Shown piece by piece: positions 47,214 to 57,545 of a stretch of 64,000 bases of DNA. The translations under genes and the position numbers were made by a program. The stretch's first letter is position 1. Every line of letters begins with the position of its first letter. The notes beneath the pieces are model-generated. The model was given only the letters and a program-made list of their open reading frames with translations. It ran no database searches and had not been told where the DNA came from. The DNA is from Prostheceraeus crozeri (Eukaryota > Platyhelminthes > Polycladida > Euryleptidae), in assembly GCA_907163375.1 (NCBI GenBank), contig CAJQUW010007950.1, positions 124,001 to 188,000 of the forward strand. The letters run 5' to 3'.

Positions 47214-47870
47214 TACCAACTAATTAGGCGAAAAGCCCAACTCACACCGCGGAAATCCCATTCATTCAGTGGAAGGTCTATTAACTCTACGGAAAGGCCA
47301 TTCACTCAACCGAACTTCCGTTCACTCAGCGGAAAGTCCACTCACTCGACAAGAACTAACTCAAACAGTGAAAAGATAGCTCACTGAGCGGAAGCGCCAC
47401 TCATTCGGCTAAAAGCTCATTATTCAGTCTACTCACTCAAAGGAAATCCCACTCACTCTACGGAAAGCTCACTCACTCAACCGAACTTCCGTTCACTCAG
47501 CGGAAAGTCCACTCACTCGACAAGAACTAACTCAATCAGTGAAAAGATAGCTCACTGAGCGGAAGCGCCACTCATTCGGCTAAAAGCTTATTATTCAGTC
47601 TACTCACTCTACGGAAAGCTCACTCACTCAACCGAACTTCTGTTCACTCAGCGGAAACTCCACTCACTCGGCAAGAACTAACTCAATCAGTAAAAGGATC
47701 GCTCACTGAGCGGAAGCGCCACTCGTTCGGCTAAAACCCCATTATTCAGTCTACTCACTCTACGGCAGGCCAACTTATTCCGCGACAAGCCCAATCATTC
47801 CGCGGAAAGCCAACTCTTTCAGCGGAGAGCTCACTCACTCAGATGAAAGTCCAACTCACTAGGTGGTAGA
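47214..47870. repeat. Satellite with ~20-22 bp units and 151/171-bp higher-order repeat
   Basis: Built from diverged units of the form 'CTCACTCAGCGGAAAGCCCA'. A higher-order unit beginning CTTCCGTTCACTCAGCGGAA starts at 47315 and 47486 (171 bp) and recurs as CTTCTGTTCACTCAGCGGAA at 47637 (151 bp). The 20-bp difference is one extra basic unit. Higher-order copies are much more alike than the basic units, so whole blocks were amplified after the basic array diverged. The open frame across the first part (47109-47387) is a by-product of the repeat. Confidence 0.92.
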
Positions 47871-48852
47871 GGTGAAAATTAACAAAATCAGTAAGTATTT
47901 GCCTCCTCCAGATTGACATCAGACTTGTAGACTTGATGAAGTGTTAACTGGTGTGTAATGAGCACTTTTAAAGAGGAAACTATGTCCATTTGTCGATGGC
48001 TACATTGACTGTGCAATACAGCAGGCATGAGGAATGAAAGTCGAGTCGGTACGCTGCACCAGAGTCAGTTTTTGCCGACTTCTCGTCGTTTTAAGTGTCC
48101 ACGTAATCTAGGTTAGGAGCATGTGCAAACCTGATCGATTATAGTGGACGAAACTTTCCGCTAACTGGGTTGGCACCATACAGCTAAGTAGAAGTTTGAT
48201 GAGTGAATGAAATACATCCTGTCATGAAACGTAGACCCTTCATCTAGGTATGTCCTCAGTGGCGCCTGCAAAGGTCATAGTCTACTTTAATATCTTCCAT
48301 TCTGTGCTACATGCCTCAAATCTGCTTATGTCAAGCTTTGCTCGTACATGTACGTAAGGCCTTAGTTGAGCATTATTGAAATATGTATATGCTAGGAAAA
48401 GCCAAGTGCAGTGTCGTATAGAAGCATCATTTTTTCTTTATCATAGATAACAAAATGAATAGCTGAAATACATATAAAAACACATAACACATTTTGATCA
48501 ATACATACTTGGCTTGCCAAGCGCATTGTTTGATGAAACTGCAAGACTCAAAGTGATATGCGAAACTTCCCGTCGTTCCTATGAGTGAGCTATTATATTC
48601 AGTATGAATAACAGATAAAGCTCCCAATTTATGATTTCTCATTAATACTGTTTCTTGTTGACAACAAAGGTCTATTGCAGTACTGCGACGGACCTTTGTT
48701 GTCAACCTACTGTGTGACGTAGTCTAATGACATGCTGATATTCTGTCTCGCTATAACATGAATGCTGGTAACATTGTGTCAGTAATAATGGGACAATATG
48801 CTGTCGATATCACTTAGAGATGACTTCTGCCTTCACTCGCATTCTTTTTGAA
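47871..48852. other. Intronic sequence, nothing recognised
   Basis: No supported features. Confidence 0.4.
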
Positions 48853-48945
48853 CCGTCAGCGTGACCTAGTGAAGAAGGCGCGAGCTCGTCTCCATCGCGG
48901 ACTTCGGTTCGATTCCTAGGTGGGGTCGGTGAGTCAAGGGTGTTG
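48853..48945 (+). repeat. tRNA-like SINE head with perfect box B
   Basis: Box B GGTTCGATTCC at 48906-48916 is canonical, with a box-A-like TGACCTAGTGA about 40 bases upstream. Pairing of the acceptor and T arms is poor, so a tRNA gene is unlikely. It looks like a third, separate SINE type. No tail was recognised. Confidence 0.5.
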
Positions 48946-49594
48946 GTGTCTTTCATTGACTTAATAGCTGTCATCCTCTTCAGATATTCACTGTTTCTTG
49001 TTGCAAAGCATTCTTGTTAATCTTGATGAAGATTTTATAAGTCATAGATCGATGGCATGACTGTTCAAATAACGATTTCTTTTTTTAAGAATTTGTTTTT
49101 AATCGAATGAACCTGCGTGTGGCCACGACATGGACATTTAGATTATTTGCCAAAAGCTTCTGCTACATAGACAAATAGATGATAGGTCTACAATTATTTG
49201 GAATAATAGCTACCTTCTATGGCAACTGCGGGTATTATTCAAAGGCTCATGAATTATACAGTCATAAACCGAGAGAATTCGGTCGTTTTGCAAAGCTACA
49301 TTTTATAAAATCAAGACTTGAAAGGCCTATAAATCTTGTAAGAGAGAATTCTTCAAACAAAAGAAACAGAAACAGGAATTCCCTCATTCATAACTGAAAG
49401 CAACTTCTTGTACTAAATTGAAAGCTGTTGATAAATGAATGATAAATCTTCGAACAATAAAGAATTAGATGGTATTTTCATTTATGTCATCATTCTTAAT
49501 TAATAGGCTGCTTTTGTAACGGACTTATTTTGTATTCTTACTCTAATTTGTCTTCTCTGCGTCTGAAGGTCATTCAGTCTCGGTTATTCTGAAA

Positions 49595-49692
49595 CATAGA
49601 AATAAATTGTTTGTCTGAAGTTGACTAGAATAGAAATTGACTCAAGGTCGCGGCACATCCGGGGGAACTAAGTTGGGACATGAATAACCAAT
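49595..49692 (+). mobile_element. End fragment of the 46367-type MITE
   Basis: About 98 bases nearly identical to 46367-46465, from CATAGAAATA to 'GGGGGAACTAAGTTGGG' and 'CATGA'. It lies directly before the mariner-like transposase remnant, which may have lost its 5' part at this junction. Confidence 0.7.
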
Positions 49693-49699
49693 AAAGAGC

Positions 49700-50177
49700 T
49701 TACAATTGCAATCTGAAATTGCTACTAATCTTTTGGCAAGAGTTCAAAATTGCAGTGCTACTTCGAGCAAGATGGAGCAAGCCAGCGCACTACATCAGAA
49801 TGGCTGGACCCCCATTTTACAGGCAAATAGATTGGACAGCGTGGTCCGACAGAGTGGCGCCCGATCTGACACCGCCGCATGTCTTCCATGTCTGCAAAGA
49901 TCTTGTTAATGACGAATAACCTCGCAATAGACAAGATATAAGACAAGCAATTGAGAGGAAGTTCTTAACAATTGATTTGAAGTTGTGCGAAAAAGTTTGT
50001 CGAAGTGTTCCCAAAAGGCTGCAAATGTGTATTCAATACAATGAAAGTGGATTTTAACATTGCAATTAGCCAGTGCTTTACTTTCAGCTTAAATGACTTC
50101 CTTGACTGCATTGTGTCCGTTACATTTGAAATACAACTTTGATATGAAATCAGGCGTAACTTTGTTAACACCCTGTA
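49700..50177 (+). mobile_element. mariner-like transposase C-terminus and 3' terminal repeat
   Basis: The frame from about 49730 reads 'WTAWSDRVAPDLTPPHVFHV', then 'CKDLVNDE', then after a stop 'QDIRQAIERKFLTIDLKLCE' and 'KVCRSVPKRLQMCIQYN'. This corresponds to the mariner-type motifs 'PxxSPDLTPLDFFLWGxxKDxVY' (third catalytic acid region), 'LKxxIRxAxxxI' and 'VxxxxxxRLxxCIxxNGGHxE'. The element ends with the terminal repeat 'CAGGGTGTTAACAAAG' (reverse complement, outer base at 50175) next to TA, the mariner/Tc1 target site. The 5' half and left terminal repeat are missing. Stops break the frame, so it is inactive. Confidence 0.8.
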
Positions 50178-50665
50178 TGTGGCCTTTGATTTCTTCATCT
50201 TTTCAGTGGTTCATCTTTTCTAGTGATGCAGAGTCTTAGTTTACTCAAAGTTCAATCACTTTTAAAATTCTCGAATGACATTTGATTTCTCTTCCCTGTA
50301 ATCTGACTTTTGTTTGGAATATTATCTGACATAAGACTAGCATTTGCCAGACACTTTCATGACCTGACCTTATCATGATGACAAATCAACATTTGATCTG
50401 TTTGCTACTTGACTTGACATATTACTGTCCAATCACCCAATTTCGTTCAAATTAATCTGACATTATTTGCTCTGTCAGAAATTGTTGTAGGGAAATGTCA
50501 AACGTAAAACTGAATTGCAAATGTGCGTGAATCATAAAAGTTCTCTCCTAGATTCCAAGCTTGGTTCGACATTCTACTATCAGCCACCATTACGCTCAGT
50601 CATGATCGAATTTCAACGGCTCTAAATGGTCATGCAGCTCTGGTCAGAGTCCATCGGTTAGCACA

Positions 50666-50730
50666 CAGTTTTGGTGAAATTTAGTGGTCGATCACAACCG
50701 AACGCTTGTCATTAAATTTCACCAAAACTG
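50666..50730. repeat. 18-bp perfect inverted repeat
   Basis: CAGTTTTGGTGAAATTTA (50666-50683) and TAAATTTCACCAAAACTG (50713-50730) with a 29-base loop. It lies 80 bases before the 31-bp minisatellite. Could be a hairpin or the ends of a very small element. Confidence 0.92.
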
Positions 50731-50784
50731 CAATTGTCCCCAGCAACTTTGACCGGTACAACTGCATTTATTAGCAATTCTATT

Positions 50785-51045
50785 TCTAAGCAATGGTCAA
50801 ATTGAAATGATAAGCGCTCAGTTATGGTCAAATTACTATGATAAGTGCTCAGTTATGGAAAAATTACGATGAAAAACGCTCAGTTATGGTCAAATTGCGA
50901 TGATAAATGCTCAGTTATGGTCAAATTGCAACGGCAAGTGCTCAGTTATGGTCAAATTACTATGACAAACGCTCAGTTATGGTCAAATTATAATGACAAG
51001 CGCTCAGTTATGGTCAAATTACAATTGCAAGTGCTCAATTATTGT
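50785..51045. repeat. 31-bp minisatellite, about 8 units
   Basis: The units start GCTCAGTTATGGTCAAATT at 50816, 50847, 50878, 50909, 50940, 50971, 51002 and 51033, a strict 31-bp period. A partial unit precedes them, and degraded units with looser spacing continue to about 51200 (GATCAGTTATGATT at about 51188). The open frame through the array arises because the unit lacks stops in that phase. Confidence 0.96.
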
Positions 51046-51200
51046 CAAAGTGCAATGCAAAGCGCACAGCAATTATTAGTTTTGGTCAACGCGCTCAGTC
51101 AAGGTCACATTCTATACACGTTAGCGGACATATGTGGTCAATTTTCAAAGGTTGACTGTAATTTATAGTCAAAATTCAATTGTCAACGATCAGTTATGAT

Positions 51201-52990
51201 TTAGTTTGCGCGCTCCACTTGTAGAATTAGCTGAACTATTCACTAACAGGTTTGCTCGCGGGTGAGACAGCAAAAATCAAAGTCTTCAATTCATCAATAA
51301 CTTAAACATTTCATGAAAAGGAATTCTTCAAGCAGCTAATTGCCGCAGAGCGACGAATGACTGATAAATGAAAAATTTGAATTCTTTCGTCTGAAATTTC
51401 AAAATCCTCTGAAGAAACTGGGTCTGCAGACACAACGCCCTCCAACAGGTTTATGAGTTAAATAACGAGATAATTTGGCATTCTCACCCTCAATCCTTTG
51501 TTTTTCCAATAAAATTGCTGAGGAAATTCGACAAGTTAACACGCAGTATCATTCGCTTTGAAACCTATCATTTTTCACACGTTGCATGCCTTGGTAATGA
51601 ATTCACACTGAATATGTTAACATCTGGAAGATCACGAACTAAAAACTCTTGTCAACAAAAACTCCAAAAGAAATATCATTTCCTATGGGAGAATTTTGAT
51701 CAAACACGAAATATGTGGAGTCTCAAATTCGTTTGCCATTGGAAAACAGTTTTCTGTTTGTGTTTTTACCGCTGGTGAAGAGAGTAAATAATTCCAAATT
51801 TCAGGGATCCTGCGACAACGTTGGTTTTCTGATTGTTTCATTATTTCAACGTACTCTTTGTCAAATGCTTTAAAATTGTGACATGAACTCTATAAGAAGT
51901 GGTGAAAACTGAAAATTAGATACTTTGACAAATTATCTTTCATCAAAGAGTGGAAGTAGTTTGTCATTTAATTCGCCGCTCTTTTCAGAAATATCTTCAA
52001 CTTCAGTTGTGATCGAGTAGCATGATTTTAGCGGGATAGCTGAAGAAAAGTCAACCAGCCAACCGATAGACTATTTTCATATTAGTTAAAAACATAACTC
52101 TAAAGCGCAATTATGCTTAAATGTAGTCTAGTCGTATCACAAGGTATCGAAGTAAATAGAAGGTAAAAAGTCAAAAAGTTGAAAAAGCCACAAGTTATCG
52201 AAGCAAAAGTGACAGAATATAAGATATTCCTGCAGGGAACGAATTATTTTACTAAGTTTGTCAGACGTTTCGCTATTGCAGCTTTCTCAATGCCAGTCAA
52301 ACACAAAATCAGTGCAAACATTCGACAGAATGCTTAATCAACAGGGACACTGAAATCGATAGATAGTGTGACCAGTAAGTTACATAAACAGGTAGGTAAT
52401 ACATCTTAAGTTTACAACATGCTGAAAAAGAGCAAAAATGAGAAAGCGTCAGTCAGAATTAAACTCATAATGTAGAAATATGAAAAGAAAGCAATTTTTT
52501 TTAAAAATTAAAAAATTTGTTCGAAGTAGAAAAGTTAGAAATAGAAAAAAATGGGTAACTAGTAAAAAATAGTCCAACATTGTTCAACTGAAAATCAATC
52601 AATAAAACAAATCACAAAAAAGAGATTCTGTGTTTTCTTTGATTAAGTGGGGAAGTTACACAATCTCGGGTCATGGAATGTCCTTATGTGCATATTATGA
52701 TATTATCATGCTTCTGATGGGTGGTGCATTGTGGCTAAAATAGGCCAAAATGCTGTGTTTTCCGACATTTGGAGGATTCTAGACTTGAGTAGGCTTATCT
52801 TCGTAGACGAAGTATGCGAACACAACGACATTACTTGAAGACATTGTGTGCCAAAAACTATGTATGGCACTAAAAAACACAGACAGGCCTCGTTTTTACT
52901 GGAGACCTCAGTCTGCTTCCCATTAGATTTTCCCCTAAGGGTTTTAAATCCGCTACCTTCCGGGTGCCTAACCGAATATTAATGTCATTA
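51201..52990. other. Intronic sequence, nothing recognised
   Basis: AT-rich, including an A-rich patch at 52490-52620. No supported features. Confidence 0.4.
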
Positions 52991-53002
52991 CTGCAGTTGT
53001 CA

Positions 53003-53300
53003 CCTCAGAATCCAGGCTGGTTGGGGAGCATGGAGGAAGATTGCAGACCCTATATGCGACAAGAAGGCAACAGCGACATTGAAAGAGAAGATGTACAAGC
53101 CGATGTTGAGACCAGTAATGCTGCGTGGTGGCGTGGACTGACAAGGTTGAACCGAGCGAGCAGCGAGAATGCGCACACCGAAGAGCAGCGAGACGGGAGA
53201 GTTGACGGATGAGTTGAGATAGTCGTGATGAGATGGTTAGGACAAGTGGTGAGGAGGAAGAAAAATGAAACAGCTCAGAGTTGAGTAGAGAAAGAAACCG
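53003..53300 (+). mobile_element. LINE reverse transcriptase fragment
   Basis: The frame reads 'LRIQAGWGAWRKIADPICDK' followed by 'KATATLKEKMYKPMLRPVML' and 'RGGVD' then a stop. Later in another frame comes 'RWLGQVVRRKKNE'. These correspond to the LINE block RI-x-AG-x-x-x-WRK-x-x-G-x-(I/L)-CD-(K/R) ... LK-x-K-(I/M)-YK-x-x-(V/L)-RP-x-MLYG and the later RW-(F)-GHV-x-RR. The YG of MLYG is RG here, and frame changes separate the blocks, so it is a pseudogene. It is a different copy, and probably a different subfamily, from 16699-17140. Confidence 0.82.
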
Positions 53301-54489
53301 AGGTCGAAGAATAGGTAGATGTGAAGAACACAGGAGTGAAAGTACAGAGTGAATGAGTGAAGTACTGGAGGAAGAGGAAATCCCCATCGACGACCCCTAT
53401 TGAAATAGGAAGAAAGCTGGTACAAAAATAAGATGCTCAATTTGCCATATGTAGGCCTTCAACACAGTCATGAGATACAGGTCATATCTTATTGTCTTGC
53501 TCATCCTACTTACAGGTCTTTATGTACACGGGAAGCATCGAATTAGAGAAGCAATGAAAAATCAAGCCTTAGGTCCGATAATGGTGAACATCTTTCGTTA
53601 AAAGTATTTGAATAAGTGCTTTTAGTGATTGCTAAAGCTTTCATTGTGTTGTTTAACCTCATGAACTTGATACTTAATCAGCTATCATTTCACTATTGTT
53701 TGTAATTAATCAACATAGCATCATGTCATTTGACATTTATTTACTCAAATCACTTTCCAGAAATGGCAATCCAAACAGGCTGAAGTTGCAGACTATTTTT
53801 GGCTTGTATTTCTCTACACACTGCAATCTCAATGTTTGTTTACATTCCTTATGTTCTGTACTTTACTAGCTAGGAAGATTGATCACTCCATCTTGACATA
53901 TCATCATCTGAGAATGTTTTATTACCGTTCTGCAGATTGTTATACAAATGTCTGTGTTTCAATTTATTTCTTCCGAAGCGACAAAATTTGCATATCTCTG
54001 TTTATAGATTTGAGAATTGTGCTTGTAAACCTCATATGAGCAATTTGTTGACTGTGAGGTTGATGTCTAAAACGGGGCGCTCTCCGCCGGCTCCTGTCAA
54101 AGCCAACTTTCCTTCGATAAACCATTAACCATAAAAATGACGAGTTTCTCCTTCTCGTTAGTCCCAAAGGACTGTTTAGACGGAAAATCGCCTCAATTTA
54201 ACGAACTTGAACGTGAAATCTTGAAACTGCAATGTGCGATGCACATACAAGTCGTGCAAGAAGAACGTTCATCTTGCGACAAGTTGAAAGCAATGTCAGA
54301 CAAAAGGCAAGGATACATGTATAACAAGAGGGATAGAAACTTCTACCATCCAACAAAACATGAGTGAATCGATGGTGTCATATGACAACTTTCTGCTCCG
54401 AAGCATTGACGTGCATCATCAGCAGGGCATTTTACCCGTGGCTACATATATATTTGATGTTGCTCAAAACTATAATAGCTAGGGCTCTA
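53301..54489. other. Intronic sequence, nothing recognised
   Basis: Purine-rich at first, possibly decayed LINE, then AT-rich. No firm features. Confidence 0.4.
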
Positions 54490-54660
54490 GTTTTTGGGAC
54501 TTTGTATCTTCGTAGTTCTGATAAGCACACATTTACTCAAATTTTGATCATGGGAACATCAGAAATATGACCTTTATAGAAAGCACTTTTTATAAATTGG
54601 GAATTTTGTCTATTTCTTGCAAAATTGAGCACTTTTATCAATTAAAGTTACTTCTAGACC
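54490..54660 (+). repeat. Dispersed repeat shared with 20790-20930
   Basis: Shares 'GGGACTTTGTA', 'CATGGGAACATCAGAAATATG' and a following AT-rich part with 20790-20930. Ends not defined. Confidence 0.5.
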
Positions 54661-54896
54661 ATTGACAAAGCAAATATGAAGATATGATGAACATGCTTAT
54701 TCATCCATAAACTGCATCTATGTAAGTATTGCACTACACAAATAATAGCAATATCCTTCAAAGAAATACATAGCTGCTTGGCAAGTAATACTGTCAGATT
54801 TATGCTACAAATCCTGGATCCAAAAAAATACAAATGAACAGTTGATCATGCCTCTCAATGTATTTGATACACTCTTTCAATTGGATCATCATTTAC

Positions 54897-55388
54897 CACA
54901 GAATTAGATTGTTTAAGCGTGTCACTTTGCTAGAAGTGCAAACTGATTCAAAACGATGGCACATGCAGGAACGTACTAAGTGGGCAAAAAGAATTTTTTA
55001 ATGCCTCACAGAAGTAGGAAAAATGGTCGTGTGCCGCTTGCGGATTGCTGTGAATTCTTTCAAAATGCTCCGATCGCCACGATTCCTTCAGATTCGAAGA
55101 ATTCACATTATTGCGCAAAAGTGTGCTCGATAATGTTGGTCCTTACGATCATTATCAAAAAGTTAGCAGGCGCACGAAAAAACGTTTACAAACTTCTCTG
55201 TAGAACTTGACATCGTCTGTGTCTCTTTGCTGTGTGATCCAGTTGATAACACTCATTGAAACTTCGCACAATTTGGCGTGTTTAATGCTGTGGTATTATG
55301 TCAGCAGATTGTGCCATTTCATGTGTTGCATGTTCCAATGCTTCCTTTCTAGCCAAACAGAAGAAAAGATGACCTGTATAATTCAGTG
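54897..55388 (-). mobile_element. hAT-like family A element, longer subtype
   Basis: One end is CACAGAATTAGATTGTTTAA (54897) and the other, reverse complemented, is CACTGAATTATACAGGTC (55388). The first ~260 bases match the reverse complement of the right half of 34217-34826 and 20172-20762. The remainder matches 10848-11147. A frame beginning 'GKKNFLMPHRSRKN' here corresponds to 'GKKEFLIPYRDREK' in the 34-kb copy, suggesting either residual coding sequence or simple homology. The flanks TCATTTAC and TTAGTTGC match only weakly (5 of 8). Confidence 0.7.
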
Positions 55389-56622
55389 TTAGTTGCTGTT
55401 ATTTTTCTCCGCGATATACGCATAGCTAAGATAATATCCGACAGTAAGCGACACATGCATTATCGGAGATCTCTATTTGAGCTGTATTCAACACCTCTAA
55501 ACTGTTGTAGTTATACTTCCAACATTGTCTTCTGAAGTAAAAATGTGGAATTAAAATCGTGAATTGCTATCTATGGTTGGAACATAGCTGAGTTGGAAAG
55601 CGCTGATGCCAAAGTTGGAGCGAACATGCGTCAATAGTGCTTTGCAGTAATTTTGCGGGCATTTAAATTAGCAGGGAGCTCCAGGAACCCACGGGTTTTT
55701 CTAGCTCAAAACAGCCCGGGTTAAGACAATGTTGAGAGCATGCTTGATGTCTCTGTGACGTTCAAACCCTGCTGAATGCAATTCAAAGGAAATTTATTAG
55801 GCTTCATGGAAATCACATATGGTCTGCTTTTATCTCAATATATATCGTGCAGAAAAATTATCCAAGGGAAAGAAAACATCAAATATACTGTGAGACGTGA
55901 TAAACTGTCCAGCTCTTGACACGTGATCCATTAGTTGTAGCATAGAGATGATAGAATCACTAAGTTGTGAGCAGTTCTTACATGGACTTGCTATCAGTCA
56001 TCAGTAGATGCATTTGTGAATGAAAACAATGTCAATCAGAACTTCACATGTACTTTTTCAATGATCCATAAGTAATTTGAATCGATGAGAAGTTGGAAAT
56101 CGTTGAATGCTTAAGAAGAAGACAAAACTTCGCGGTCCTCAAAGAGGACTTTCCACTGGAAGTCAAATGTATAGCGCTCCTATGAGCCAAGCTTGATGAA
56201 ATTTAAGTTTCTTATCAAAAACACGTAGACACTTGCAGTCACAAAAATTAGAATCTTAGCTATCATAGTCAAGTTACAAACGTTTATTTCCAACTTGGAA
56301 AACGTAATACAAATATCCATAACATTAATGTGATGAGTGGTAAAATGATAAAAACGTCTATACAATAGATGAGAGATGGAGTATCAGATGTACAAGTAAG
56401 TGAAATGATAATACGGATCGGAAGGGCGTGCGTGAATCATTACATGCATTACAAGTCCACAATGTGAAAATATTATTGCATGTTCAATGATATTAACATT
56501 ATCTCACGTCTTAGAGCTCTTGTAAATGAATAAGGCATAGTTATGATTTTGCATCTTTTCCTGGATTAATTTCTTACTCATGTAACAATCACAATTTTTT
56601 GTAAGTTTCATTAATAAGTCTT
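55389..56622. other. Intronic sequence, nothing firmly recognised
   Basis: At 55578 'TAGCTGAGTTGGAAAGCGCT' resembles a tRNA box A but no box B follows, so it is not called. Confidence 0.4.
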
Positions 56623-56772
56623 GGAGAGCCGGTCAGTGCATAATGCACGGACAGATATACGGGTAGGAAGCATTTAATCAGATAAATATATCAAGTGATC
56701 AAGAAACTCACCCGTAATCAAATTGACAATAATTGAGGGATATATATTTTGGGTTCCAATGACCGGCTCTCC
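56623..56772. mobile_element. 150-bp MITE-like element with 13-bp inverted repeats
   Basis: GGAGAGCCGGTCA (56623-56635) and TGACCGGCTCTCC (56760-56772) are perfect inverted repeats enclosing AT-rich sequence with a small internal palindrome GTGCATAATGCAC. No target duplication is obvious, so superfamily is unknown. Confidence 0.7.
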
Positions 56773-57161
56773 GTGTATTTCGTCCACTGGTTATGCATTG
56801 ACTGGGTAGAGATTTGGTTTGCAATCTACTTTATAAATCGCCATGAATACTCTTAACATCAAATCGATTTTGTTTACTTTTGTTAGCACTTTCATTGTTA
56901 GAAGATAGTGAAAGGCTTATAAGTTGCGTAGATATTCTCAGCAATGTTCAATCAGGTTCAGCATAGAAATCAAACAATAAGAAGCATGAAACATCAAGGT
57001 AGACCTTGAGTTTTCATAGAAATTGATGCGACTGCTTTGGCATCAATCAAGATATTAAATAAGATGAGATTGGTGGCCTGTTTTATCCAATGCTGCATGG
57101 GCCTGACAATTTATCATGATTTGTCTTTCTTCCAAACTTTATTTGAATTATTTTGATATTT
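56773..57161. other. Intronic sequence, nothing recognised
   Basis: No features seen. Confidence 0.4.
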
Positions 57162-57545
57162 TCAGATACCTCTTATTTCGGCGATAATGGGAGTAGATAT
57201 TTTATTGTAGAAATCTTCTTTACAACTTGTGTTTCTCAAGACATTCTTGCAAATTGTACTTCTAATTTGGTCATATGCAGGGTATTCAACAAAGAAATGA
57301 TATATTGTTTCAACTTTTTGACTGCTGTAGGTTATGCATAAGCGTTTATTATATAATTTCCTACTTTTGTATGATCCAGTTCTTGCCATAAGGTCGTAGT
57401 TATTGGCTCTATATTTATCAAGGCATCTATTTCCACTGGTACGTCTAAATCTAAATAGGGCTTCAAATCCACTTCGAATCTTAGTTCTTAGTTTTGGATC
57501 AATATCAAAATAATGTCTAGCGAGATCCGTGTAATAGGTTTACTT
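57162..57545 (-). mobile_element. LINE ORF2 C-terminal relic
   Basis: The minus strand is open for about 125 codons to a stop near 57160. It contains 'LRTKIRSGFEALFRFRRTSG', 'MARTGSYKSRKLYNKRLCI', 'VETIYHFFVEYPAYDQIRST'. This matches the C-terminal zinc-knuckle region of many LINE proteins (I-x-TGRY ... R-x-C-x-x-C ... (V/I)E-x-x-x-HFL-x-(E)CP-x-Y-x-x-IR). The knuckle cysteines are largely replaced (CITYS for CxxC, EYP for ECP), so the domain is probably non-functional although the frame is open. No other part of the element is recognisable nearby. Confidence 0.72.

Noticed and set aside
47109-47387. 92-codon frame with serine-rich repeats
   Set aside because: Runs into the satellite; its sequence is generated by the repeat unit.
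48853-48945. Functional tRNA gene
   Set aside because: Perfect box B, but the T arm and acceptor arm do not pair well. Treated as SINE-like.
50845-51168. 107-codon frame with repeated VMVKLQ
   Set aside because: Produced by the 31-bp minisatellite, which lacks stops in this phase.
52968-53387. 139-codon serine-rich minus-strand frame
   Set aside because: Antisense to the LINE fragment at 53003-53300 and to purine-rich sequence. Low-complexity serine content.
55570-55640. tRNA or SINE from TAGCTGAGTTGG box A
   Set aside because: No box B within the expected distance.
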